Shown here one piece after another: positions 43,758 through 55,827 of a stretch of 64,000 nt of DNA. Under the pieces are notes generated by a model. It was not told the DNA's origin, made no database searches, and saw only the letters and a list, made by a program, of their open reading frames with translations. Both the position numbers and the translations under genes were made by a program. This DNA comes from Glossina fuscipes (lineage: Eukaryota > Arthropoda > Insecta > Diptera > Glossinidae), in assembly GCF_014805625.2 (NCBI RefSeq), contig NW_023998414.1, forward strand, positions 23,894,029-23,958,028, written 5' to 3'. The first letter of the stretch is position 1, and each line of letters starts with the position of its first letter.

Positions 43758-46700
43758 TGTTCTTTTTGTTTAAATTAAAGCCTTTACTTTTTTTCTTAAC
43801 TATAATGTACGTAGCAGATTGCTCCTTAGTTGTATACGTATATATTGCATTTGTTTGTTCGTTTATTTTAACGAAAAATCAACATGTCTGAAAAGTGAAA
43901 GAAATAAGTAAAGCTGCTCTGTAAGATTTCTGCTTCACAATAACGAAAGGACGAGAAACTGCTGAAAAGCAATTTAAATGATTTTAATGTGTAAATAAAA
44001 TATTAGATAACGTGAGAGACGTGTATAGTGAAATCGTTAAACTAAAATAAAAATATATATCATAGAATTTTTTCTTATTTATTTATTTTTTTTTTTTTAA
44101 AGGGAACATTTGGTCAGAGCTTTAATGTATTGATTAAATTTTAATAAGTTATACTTATTGAAGATAGAAAAAAAAAAAAAAATGTATTTCATTTAAAACA
44201 AATGCATATCTTTAAGATGTTTATTGAGTTTACAAACATAGCATAACTTGTGGGTTTTTAATTATTTACACAAGTACGTTGCCCAAATCATGTCGTCTTA
44301 TTAAATTTTTAAAGCTCTGCTTTAATAAAAGAAGGACGAAATGCAGCAAAAATAAATACGAAATTAATATCATACAAGAGCACAACATGTATCTGCTTGA
44401 ATATTGAGCGTATGTATGCTAAGCACGAGTATGCGACAACATTAGCTCATGGGAGTTCAGAAGTTGTACAAGGGCTTTATGTTGCCTAAACATGTAGAGG
44501 GTTGAAGAGAAACTTTTACGTTTGCTATTAGGTAAGTAAGGTAAGGGTTAACTTTATAAATAAACCCGAGGTGGCAGAGGTTTTTCATTGTCTTCTAATG
44601 AACTCAAATAGTCGAAGTTAACAGTTAAGCACAGAGAGTTTAGCAATCATAAAACGCACACATCAGTCTCTCGCTAAATCCAATACGACATAAGGCTCGG
44701 GACATTTACGAGTTTGTTGTTTCATTGAGAAGGTCAATTGGTTTAAACATCGTCGAATTCGTTAGGTGTTCGTTAGATTAGCTTTTCATTCCTGCACAAA
44801 AAAATCAAAGTTATTGCGATTTTCAATTCTAACAGGCTATCAGTTTTATGAGGCATATGCTGAAGGTCAAGGTTTCATTTTTTGAATTGAAAGCAAGTGA
44901 GAAAATCTGAAAGAATTGAAATTTCTATTGGAAGAGAAACACGTCGAAAGTTTACACAAATATAGTTTTGGATGACTTCTTATTTTATTATTTCTTTTGT
45001 TAGATGGAGAACGGAGGATTTCTAAGATTTTTGTAAGGGTTTAATAGGAAAGGAATAATCTATCTAATATAAGTATGGGTTGTAAAACTTCTTGTAACGC
45101 TTCAAGAATGATACCTACGCCGATAAAACAATTAAAACACTTCAGAGATTCATCTATACTTAACAAATATTTCAATATTCAGATAGGCATTCCTTTCCGA
45201 CAGATTCTTTCTTCAGGTTTTATTTTATGATCCACTGCTTGCACAGCAGATTTCATTGTATTAAATCAAGTACGAGATTTTAATGCGTTAAAGTTCTTTA
45301 GTATCGTCGTTAAGTTTCTTCCCTCCGCAAGACTTCAATTTCTTTTATAACTCTACAACTGAGTAACTACAGCTCCTTCTTTCCAAGATTTCATTATAAT
45401 GAATAATTTGAACCGCTTGATATTTCATGAAAACAAATTCAAACAAAAAATTAAATAAAATGATTCCAGAAAGTGTCTATAAAACATGCTTCGATGATTG
45501 AATTAGGCATTGCTGTAAGCATAATACTTCAGATCGACCGCTTTCCGTCAAAAATGTTTATAAAAACATTTTGTAATTATAATGTGAGATGGCATTTTTA
45601 CAATTTCCGGCAATCTTTCCATAAAATATACATCATATTTTTAATTTGTATTCTCTGAATTTGTATTCTCGGAAGTAGGCATGAGAGAACCCATAAGGTA
45701 TGTGTCAAGACAATGTATTTTTTACAGTATATCATATAACATATGTAATACATAACATACAATATATATGATTTATAATGTATATTGGTATCCATATTTT
45801 ACAAGGCCAGTGTAGAAAATTTGAGGCGAACCCGTGTCTGCGCACTTAGTCTTAGCGAAATTAATCTTAATTGTTTGGAGTGGTAACGGGTGTCAAAGAT
45901 TCGTTGCAAGGTGAATAAAACTTTACTTGTTTTACTTTACCTTTTTTTTTTGTTCATGAAGCCTTAACATAGGCAAAGGATTTTTGAAGAGAATAATTTA
46001 AGAAATATTACGAACGCCAGTATTTTGTAAAGAATGTGAAGGCTTCTTTTAAGGCAGAAGACTCATTTTTATTATTATTATTTATTGTAGAATAATTTTC
46101 ATTCGTAAAAAAAATTATATCTATTGTTGAAAGAAGAATAAAATAAAAAAAATTGAATAAATTTCCTTGCAATTATAATTTCACCCTTATTAGGTTTTGC
46201 CATTATAAACATTCTAAATATATAGAGGATTCTATCGCTCAAAGTACGACCTAAACAAAAAGCAAAACCAAAAAAAAAGAAAAAATAATTGGCGCATGCT
46301 ATTCAACTACCTCCTGTTACTAGTGTTCATTACTTGATATATACAACGACAGCGCTTTCGTTGTGCATACACAACAATCAAAACTTGAATATTGAATCTA
46401 TATTTCGCATGTCCGTGAAAACTTTAAACTCCTTTCCGCGTGCATTTGCATTCGCTAGGTGTTTTACTATATCGACTGTGCTCCTATTCGAAAGGCCTTC
46501 AAAGAGAGCTAGCACTTCCGGTGCATTTTTTATTTAAAGGCAAAAGAGATATATGTGATTATTATTTTTTTTTCCTTTAAAAAGATAAAATCTGTCTCAC
46601 TATTGCCTCTCATTGGCGCTGAGATGTTAACGCATTTAAGCATAAGACAACGTACATCTTAGTGGTTAAGACATTTTTTGTTTTCTTTTGGAGAGACGTT

Positions 46701-47273
46701 TGTTTAGTTCAAAAAATTTGACACACTTGAAAATGGAACTTGTATTAGGTGAACAGTAAGGACAGTAGATGTAAACAAAACGGAAGGAAATGAAATTATT
46801 TGTTTGCTTGTTTGCTTCTCTCTACACTTTTTCGATTTTTTCATTTCTTATTTGTTTGTAACACGGCAAAGTATACAAAGTTATTCTAATACACGAAACT
46901 GACATTAGTTCAGCTAATAAAAATCATACTCATGTTAACTGTTTTACAGTGATTAAAACGGGAAAAAAAATATATTTGTAATAATTAAAAGAAGATTCTT
47001 CGTGGTATCTTGCCCCCGAATAGTCACGCAATTATTATTACTATTATAACTCAACATTGTTTTGTTGTTAAAGACAAAACATGCAAATATTAAATAATTT
47101 TGTTGTCATGTCATTGCAAAAAGGAACAAAAAAAAAAAAAAATAAATAAATAAATAAATAAATAAAAATAAAAAAACAAGTTAAACTAAAAGGCAAAGTT
47201 TTTTAAATAAACTATTTTTTCACCGTTATTATAAATGATTTCTTCTGCTTCTTCACAACAACAAATGAAATAT

Positions 47274-47302
47274 AGATATATATATATATATATATATATA
47301 TA
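47274..47302. repeat. (AT)n microsatellite
   Basis: About 14 AT units. Confidence 0.9.
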
Positions 47303-48904
47303 GATTTTTGATGAAATTGAATTTCAAATATGCCTTTTGCTTGTTGTTAATTGCTTTGCTTCGCTGCATAGTTTAAGGAGGCATTATTTTAAAAGTGCTT
47401 TAAAACTCTTTACAATTAATTGCAATATATTTTATATGCATAAGTTAATTATTCATAATGAGTTTCTTTAATAAGCAACAGTTAGTTATTAAAAGTATTA
47501 TAATTCGCATGTAAGTGACATTGATTTCATTTATTGACAATAACATGAATTTAAAAATAACTAATATGAAAAGAACACGCAAAGCATCTATTTATCTTCA
47601 TATGCAAAACGAACATGAGCGAATGATAAATGGTTCACATATTTTCCCATTGAATCGATCATTATAATGCTTGCAATTTGCTATCGAAATCTGATGACAT
47701 ATTTTATGTTATTGTATTTTAATGATTTACAAACGATATAAATTTGAGTAATAGAATTAACTCAACTAATTAATATTATGATTTAAAAGACTATATATAA
47801 TGTTTGCATTTGATTGACAAAATTCTTTACCTAAATACAGTCTACTATGATAAGTACTAAACGATGATAATCACCAAAACAATTTACATCTTATGCCTGA
47901 CAATTGTAAATAGTTTTTGCAGATTTTATAAATACATACATACAGTTGGTCAACGGAGATTCTAGTATGCGGTTAACTAAATAAACGTATTTTGTAAGTT
48001 AAATTAACGAATTGTGCCGTTAGGCGGTTTCTTTGTGACTTTAACAATCGCAAGCTCTGCCTTAGAAAGCAAATTAAACTTAACTGATGTCATTTTAATT
48101 AATGACCTCAGATTAAGTTTCGAAATGAGTTTGATTCGCTCACATAAAATACCCGCAATAAGTAAATATCTATCGGTTTACAATCTATAGTATGTATTGA
48201 TCTAAAACTTGGTACATATACACATGTAGGCAGAAATATAGGTGTGAGGTATATTTTCCAGTTCTATGCCACAGAAATTGAAAAGGGTAGCTTCCCCGTC
48301 CAAACTTAATACCGTGAATTCCACGTGAACTAGTTAGTGCAATTACAAGTTGAAGATTTTTATTTTGCTCTTAAATTATAGTAAAGCGAACTCGCTCCAA
48401 GTCGTCTAGAGCAATTAACAATGAAATTAGCAAACTTCTATTATCCCGAATTATTCGTCGGTGGTTGTTAGGTGCAAATTTACCAGGAAGTATAGCTCGG
48501 AAAATTCTTTCGCTCAGAAAAATTAATTTGCTTTAGCTCATGAAGGCTTAACATGTAGAGAAATAAACTTTGTGAGTTCAAAAAGGATTACGATCCATAA
48601 TATCAAAATATTTTGTATGTATATTGATTCGGCCTTATAGGCAACAAAAAGCCATTCGTCCCCGAGTACATGCTAAGGTAAGAGTTTGCAGTTTAAAAAT
48701 AACTACGTTTTAAACACCAAAGCAGCCTAATCTTTGTTAATTAATTTACTTATTATTAACACATTAACATTTGCTAAAAGTTTCATGTCGTTAGTTGTTT
48801 TAATTTATAATTTAAAGCGATTTTTGTGGTTACTAAAAAATTGTTATGAGTAAATTTTGAAAATGCAAAAATTGATTGAAGAAAAAAAGCTTGTACCAAA
48901 ATTT

Positions 48905-49211
48905 ATTTCAACAAGTAAAAAAATTATAGTGAGCCATTCGACACAATAAAATACCCTATACTATCCTAGATTTATTCATATAAAGACTTTTCAAAATAAG
49001 TGGACGAAAAACTGTTTCGATGCGAACAAATTTCAAATTTCAAGAACGTCCCAGAAATTGCGACCTGTATGTTGAACACAAGAAAATATGGTAGACAGGC
49101 GGACAGACAGGATCACTTTCAAGAATCGGTTGATATAATAAAAATATGGATCTCTCTTAAGCCCTCGTGGGCGTTGAATACATAATATATTCAGGCGACG
49201 TGGGGTATAAA
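48905..49211 (-). repeat. dispersed repeat family, copy 6
   Basis: On the minus strand it runs from TTTTATACCCCACGTCG through GTCTGTCCGCCTGTC, CAGTTTTTCG and TTATTTTGAAAAGTCTTTATA to TTTTTTTACTTGTTG. The central block is nearly identical to copy 2. Confidence 0.72.
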
Positions 49212-49918
49212 ACTAGAAATGGAAATAATCCAACATTTGAGATTTTATTGGAAGAAGACATTAAATAGAATAGGAAAAATGCTGGAAGACACAGCATATA
49301 TGGAAAAACTATGTTTATTAGCAAAATTCAAGAATCAAGAATCTTGTGCTCAATAATCCTGGATTAAATAATGCAGACATCATCGATGTGATTTTGTTTT
49401 CGTTCAAGGCAATGGAATTTTTTGGGAAAAATTGGTCCGCACCATACAACAAACATTTCAATATTTTCAACTATCACAAAAAAAACCGTCTAATCTATAA
49501 ACAACTAAAGTGATAGGTAAATTCTGTCACCTGTCAGTCTAATAAAGAAAGTTTACGTGGAATTGTACGTGTGCGTGTCCTTTTTCTTATTACTATTGAT
49601 TTTTTTTTTTCAAATAAAAATTCGCCGAATTTTTTAAAAGACAGTGTCATAAAATTCTTAATAAATTTTTATTGAATAATGAAGAAGTCTTGCCGACTGC
49701 GTAAAGTCGAAAAATTAATATGCGAAATAAGCATTTTTTGTCCTTTCAAAATTTAACAAAGCAATCACAATGAAATCGAAAATTAGATCTATATTTTAAA
49801 TACCTTTACAAAATTATGTATAAAATTGTCTAAAATTTTTTTATCATATGGTATTTTTTTTCATGCTAACTTGTTTAACTCATCAGCTATTCAGTAAAAC
49901 GAGCAACAATAACAACAT

Positions 49919-49946
49919 TTACAACATAGACATCATCATCATTATT

Positions 49947-49978
<32 letters not shown>

Positions 49979-49990
49979 CATCATAATCAG
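49919..49990. repeat. (ATC/ATA)n microsatellite
   Basis: Trinucleotide array of ATC, ATT and ATA units, including a run of CATAAT and CATCAT. Confidence 0.9.
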
Positions 49991-52059
49991 TGTTATACTT
50001 CATCAACCTTATTACTGTATAAACAGAAAAATCCCTTGTGTTCCCCTTTAGGTGTTTTACTTCCAGTCTTTCTTTTGATTTATGCATATACTGTTCTGTT
50101 AAGCTTATCTAATGACTCATTTAGAAAAGCTGCACTTTTAACAGTCTCTCGTATTCTGTTTTCTCCATTTTCGCCGGTTTTTATCCTGTCGTTGTTCTAA
50201 TATATACCATAGACAGTCAGTCAGTCAATGTGTAAGCATTGTCACCATGAGTTTTTTTTTTTTTTGCTTTTTTTTTTTCCATTCTGTTATAAATGCATAT
50301 TCATGAGTTTCGTGTTAAGTTGTCATTTTATGATTGTTGTCATATTGTTATGGGGTCGTAGTAGTGGTTTGATATTTGTTAAGGATGAGCTATCGTAGTG
50401 GCTTAGTTAATAAATTGTAAGTTGTGTGCATGAGTTTTGTTTGTCAACTGAAATTGTCAAATAACTTGACACGTTTTTGCTTCTGCTATTACTAAAAACT
50501 TTAAAGATTAAAAGGCATAAGAAATTGCTGCCTATTATTGAGGAAGTCTCGCTTTTATTTATTGCTTATTATTAGGAGATTTGTGAAATTATAAAATTTA
50601 ATATAGTTATAGTGTTGTAGTACAGAATTTCATTAGAAGTCGAATTTTTGGGCGAATTAATGTTTAAAAGAAAAAAAATTAAAAAAAAAAAAATTGTTTC
50701 TCTGTACAGGAAACACACATGTTAAGCGCTGTCTAAAAGGATTGATTCATAACCAATTGAAATTTCTAAAGGAAATTAAGCAGACAGTAGTTATTTTAGA
50801 ATTAGAGAAAATCTTACTTACATTTTTGTTTAATAAAAAGAAAAACAAGAATTATTTCGCTTAATTTCTGCGTTGTTACGTTTTCAATATTTTAATCTTT
50901 CTTTTCTTTCCCCTTTTTTTTTTTTAATGTTTACTCATAAAAAATTACTAATGGTGTTGCCTTTTTCTTGCTTTCACTTAGCGCTTTTTTTTTTTTTTTT
51001 TGTTCTCTCGTTAACGTTAATGTTATTATTATAATGTTGTAATGAAGTGGTTTAACAAAATTTAAAAGTACAAACGAGAGATTTATAGTTGAAAGTTTAT
51101 GCGAACATCATCTATAGAAACGTATTATGAAATAATTGCATACCTTAGGGTGTTGCGCTAACCACAAAAAAATGCTGCATTCTTTAAGATACTTAAGAAG
51201 CAAACTTACAAAACTAAATGGTTTAAGTGATTAAAGGATTTTTCCTTTTAACAAATTTTTATACATTAATTTATTTTGTTGACTCATTTAATCATTAGAA
51301 TAGTAAATAAAAAAAAAAAAAAAAAAAAAAATGATTGTGTTTGCGTTTTCTAAAGTTTGCTGTAAGTTTTATTATATCTTGAAAAAACAACATACGTCTG
51401 ACCTTCAAGGACACAATTGAAGTTATTTGGAAAATGAAGTTCATACAAAAATCTATTATATGGCTGAAAAAGTTGTAATAGTGGAGGGCGGGCGGATGGG
51501 TTATTGAACTTTGATTTTTAATTTAATTTAAGATCATGTACGATATAACTTTTGTTTATTTACTCCATTCTATAATACGCAAGCATTCTACAGCGTATTT
51601 CTCCGTGTTATCCAAGGGTTAGAAAAGTAAGATTTGTCTTCTGTGCTCGTTTCATACGGCTTATGTATGGCTCTTTGTTATGCACGTAAACGTCATTATC
51701 GTTTCGTTTAATGAACAATTGAAATGAATTGTAATATTTGAATTTGAGGAAAACATTACCTAATGTTCCCATTTGCGCTCTGCTCAAAAACTTAACCTAT
51801 CCGCCATTAATTTGCCGCATACTTTGTGACAAATTAGCATAATTTTGCTGCCTGCAACATGCAGTTTCAGCACAGTCACACAAAGAATGACAGAAACAAT
51901 TGTGATGTTTAAGGCGGAATTCGGTTAGGGGGCCCCTATTCACGGCATATTTTACAAGTGAAAATTGGTTCTTTATCTCAATCGTAAGTTCAGGGTGTTT
52001 TTTTTTTTTTCAGCACAATTCCAAAAAGCATTTGTCTTAGATTTTAAGTGAACTCTATT

Positions 52060-52300
52060 GAATCGAGAACGAGCCATTTCTAGATTTCGAAACTAGACAT
52101 GACTTTTTGAAGTCAACTTTACATTATTATACGACTTCCGGGGAGAGTAAAACAATTGGTGGTCGATCCGACAAAAGTCCGGACTATAAGGTGGATGAAT
52201 CATAACTTCTCTGCCTGCCCTACCGATTACTTCTGAACGCATTACCTTGATTGCGCGCTTTAGTCAACTTAATTGTTCAAGTAAAAAGTGGATTTAATGC
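52060..52300 (-). mobile_element. decayed mariner-family transposase fragment
   Basis: The minus strand encodes HPPYSPDF followed about four residues later by D-H-Q-L-F. This corresponds to the conserved catalytic-region motif of mariner transposases (HPPYSPDLAPSDYHLF type). Downstream VKLTS and a premature stop follow. No intact frame or terminal repeat was seen, so it is an inactive remnant whose true ends I cannot place. Confidence 0.65.
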
Positions 52301-53033
52301 TCTAACTGGATTAAAGCTGCTTATGATGAGGGACTCTAGTCCAAATCCATAAGGGAATGATTCAAAGCTATATCTTAGCCAATGTATAATTCGTAACGAA
52401 GTTAATTAAATGACATGAGAAGTTAATCGATTTAATCAACGAATAGCCGACCAGATCACCACGAGGTCTGAATATCCAAAATACAAAAATGGCAACCAGC
52501 AAGCTACGTTCACGTTTCTGACTTCGGTTAAGTGTTTGTCACCGCGAACAATACGAGTTTTTTGCAAAAGTCTATATAGCGTTGTAATTCGATTTTTGTC
52601 AAAACTTTATTTAACACGCTCTAAAGTATAGCCGGATAGAGTTGATATTTTACAAGTTAAGCGAAAGAAATTGCAGCGAACGCTTCCTTCGATCTCTTAT
52701 TTATATATTGTTCAGTAGACAAACCGATCAATAGATATACGAGGAAAGGTAAATGTCATGTCATATCTCTGCATAATGTCGCCCGATTTGCTTTTCTGTT
52801 ACAAATTGATTAACAAAATTAGTATACACACGTTCCGTTATGTTGATGTACATTAAAAAAAGACGACAAGCAAATAGATGTGGAAAAAAGAAAAAAGGAA
52901 AACAAAATGTATTTACCATCGCTTTACATACAAACAAATTCGATGTTACCGCAAACTAATTCGATTTGACATCGATTAAACTTTGTGTACCCAAGTACTT
53001 CCTTTCCATAATCTTTCCGTTCATACTTTCCTT

Positions 53034-53052
53034 CTCTCTCTCTCTCTCTCTT
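53034..53052. repeat. (TC)n microsatellite
   Basis: About nine TC units. Confidence 0.85.
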
Positions 53053-53619
53053 TTTCTCTGATTTTCTGACTTCTTTACGTTCCCTGACGTTTTGTTCTTC
53101 TATGTAAAAGTCGAGTAAAGTCAAACGTTTAAGCAAAGAAAATGATGGAAATATTTTTCTTGTAAATTGTTTGCTTAACTTAATAAAAACACAACAATAA
53201 AAACATCAATCACAAATGCTTAAACATACACATTAACCCATCCATGCACACATGAACGTGTATATAGTAAGCAAGAGTAAAAAGCAACAAGCAGTAAATT
53301 CGAGGCAAGTCAAGTGTGTGCAGACAATGTTAAGGTATTTCGTCGTTTTATTTCATTTGCAGGTAGTAAACAATAAAAACTGTTGTAAACGCTTTTATGT
53401 TCAAGGGCTAACGTAACATGTTGACAGCAAAGCTTAAACATATTAATATGAATACACATATACAATCGCATACACGTAAGGATATAAAACTTTGGTTGAA
53501 AAGAACTAAAAGTATTATCTTTGATTTTAATACTACGGCCGGTTACGTTTTGTACTCGTTTAAGGTTTTTAACTGTTTGAAAAACTGTATAGATATAAAA
53601 TTCCCCAAACTCTTTCTTT

Positions 53620-53660
53620 CTCTATCTCTCTCTCTCTCACTCTCTCTCTCTCTCTTTCTT
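53620..53660. repeat. (CT)n microsatellite
   Basis: CT dinucleotides with single-base interruptions. Confidence 0.9.
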
Positions 53661-54285
53661 TCGCTCGCAGTCTCACTCTATTATGTGTGGTATGTTTATC
53701 GTTATTGTTTGGCTAATCATGGTCGAGTATGTGTAAATGTTATGTTTTCCGGGTAACCCCTTAACAAACTGTTAATGAGCCCAGTATGCATATTTTTTGT
53801 ATTCTCCTTTCTATTTTCGAAAACAATTTTCATTTGGATATGTTGTCCTGTGTGCTGTTGCCGGATGGAATGTTTAGACTTATTACGCTACTATTTTAGG
53901 CGGTTATCGTTTGGTGTCTGGCACCAAATGACATCGTATGTCTTTTACTTTTCGCCCTTTCGAATCTATGCTATAGCATAACCATGTCGCCCCCCTTATC
54001 TTCTTAACTGTTATGTTTTGATTACAATTTACTTGCAAGAACAATAGTCGTAAAGAATTTATGTATGTATGTTTCCGCTTTAAGGAAAGAATTTATAATT
54101 TTTGTGTTAATTTGTTTATTCATTCTCTTCGTTTAGTTTCTGGCGACATGTATCTTGTTTAGATTGTAATTGTGTTGATTTTAGAGTTGTGTTATATTTA
54201 ACAGTTTTTATAAAGGGTTTGTAAAGGATTTCAATACGCATAAGCATTTGCTTTGCTTCTGTGTGCGTATGTATGAATACGTTTC

Positions 54286-54289
<4 letters not shown>

Positions 54290-54321
<32 letters not shown>
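54290..54321. repeat. (AT)n microsatellite
   Basis: AT dinucleotides, about 15 units. Confidence 0.9.
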
Positions 54322-54324
<3 letters not shown>

Positions 54325-54599
54325 CAGTTTTATGTATGCACATGCAACTGTATACGTAGGTACGTGGGTTATATGCATGTGTATATGCATACTTGCTTGA
54401 GAAAATTTGCTTGCAAAACCGCAACTACAAAAACAGAACTACGAAACCACAAAATGGTTGCGCGACTAAACTGCAAAATGATGTAGTTTTGTAGCTGAAG
54501 CCTTGCAGGCGTGATTTTGTAGTTGCAGTTTTGCATTCGTAGCTTTGCAGCAGTGGTTTTGTGATTGTGGTTTTGCGGCTATGGTTTTGTCGCTAAGTT

Positions 54600-54935
54600 A
54601 TTTCACAGTTTTGCAGTTACAGCATTTTTGTTGTCGTTGTTGACGTTGTTGTTGTTGATTTGTCGTTGCTTTAGCGTTCTCGTTATCGTCGTCGGTGTCG
54701 CTTCTGTTCTCGTTATTGTCGTTGTTGTTGTGAAATTTTACTTATTATCGTCGTTGTGATTTTGTACAACGATTATTTTTTGGCTTTGTAGTTGTACTTT
54801 TGTCATTGCTCCTGTCGTTATAGTTGTCGTCTTCGCCGTTCTTGTAACAATTTCGTTGTTGTCGTCGTTGTAGGTTTGCCGTTGTTGTTACTGTCCTCGT
54901 TATTATCGGCGTCGTCGTTGTTGCCATCGTTGTTG
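54600..54935. repeat. cryptic GTT/GTC/GTY simple sequence
   Basis: A long stretch of degenerate trinucleotides (GTTGTTGTC, GTCGTTGTT). Open frames across it on both strands encode only low-complexity Val/Thr/Leu tracts. Confidence 0.85.
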
Positions 54936-55039
54936 TGCTTATTGCATATACATATATTTATGTATATTCTGAGTTTACGTCGTACTGTGGAGGCGTGTAT
55001 TTTGACGGATTTGGATCATTTTCATTTCCAAAATCCGCA

Positions 55040-55255
55040 ATGCAATGTTCTTGCAAAACTTGAACTCCCAGGAGAATGTTTACAACAGACATTATAAAGA
55101 CGTACAGACGGACATACTTAAATCGATTCAAAATTTCATGCTGATCAAAAATATGTATACTTTGTGGGGTCTTTGAAGCTTTCGTTTAGCCGTTCCAAAC
55201 GTTTTGACAAAATGAATGTATTCCTCATCCTTCGATGACGGGTATAAAAACTTAA
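55040..55255 (-). repeat. dispersed repeat family, copy 7
   Basis: On the minus strand: TTTTTATACCCGTCATCG at the start, then CCCCACAAAGTATACATATT, TGATCAGCATGA, and GTCCGTCTGTACGTC. It ends near 55040. A separate fragment ending GATTCGGCCTAAACCGAATA at 55952-55990 matches the end of copy 5. Confidence 0.65.
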
Positions 55256-55790
55256 TGATGGGCCACATCAAAATATTTCCATATTCATACGTAGCGACTG
55301 CGGTAAGTTTACGAGTAAGTCCTTGTATATATACCTATTTTTTTTTTTTTTTTAACTCTGCAATGTTTAGTGGGTGCATTTTTCCTTTAATAAGTTAAAG
55401 AAGGCAAAACTTCGACAATCCTTCGGCTCCTTTTAGATCTGTTTTCTTTCTCTTAATTGATTTATTTCATATATCAATGCATTTGATGTAATTTTTCAGA
55501 CAACATTGCAACTACTTTCATTTTCCGCTCATGTTCATATTTTATTGTATATGTTACGAGAAACTTGTACTTATTGTATACGCATAAATGTGTTATTTAT
55601 TAACCGATTAAAAACAAATTGATTGAAATGCATCTTATCTTACAAATAATGTCCATCAAAAAAATATTAAGTGAAGTTTGATTGTTGTTATTATTATCGT
55701 TTTTGTATATTTATATTATAGCGAACACCGTAAGGTATATTAAGTTTGTCAAATAATTTAAAACGCATAAAAATATACTACATGCGTGTG

Positions 55791-55796
<6 letters not shown>

Positions 55797-55821
<25 letters not shown>
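55797..55821. repeat. (AT)n microsatellite
   Basis: About 12 AT units. Confidence 0.9.

Positions 55822-55827
<6 letters not shown>

Noticed and set aside
54565..55097. Val/Leu-rich frames on both strands
   Set aside because: Product of the GTT/GTC simple sequence; no conserved residues.
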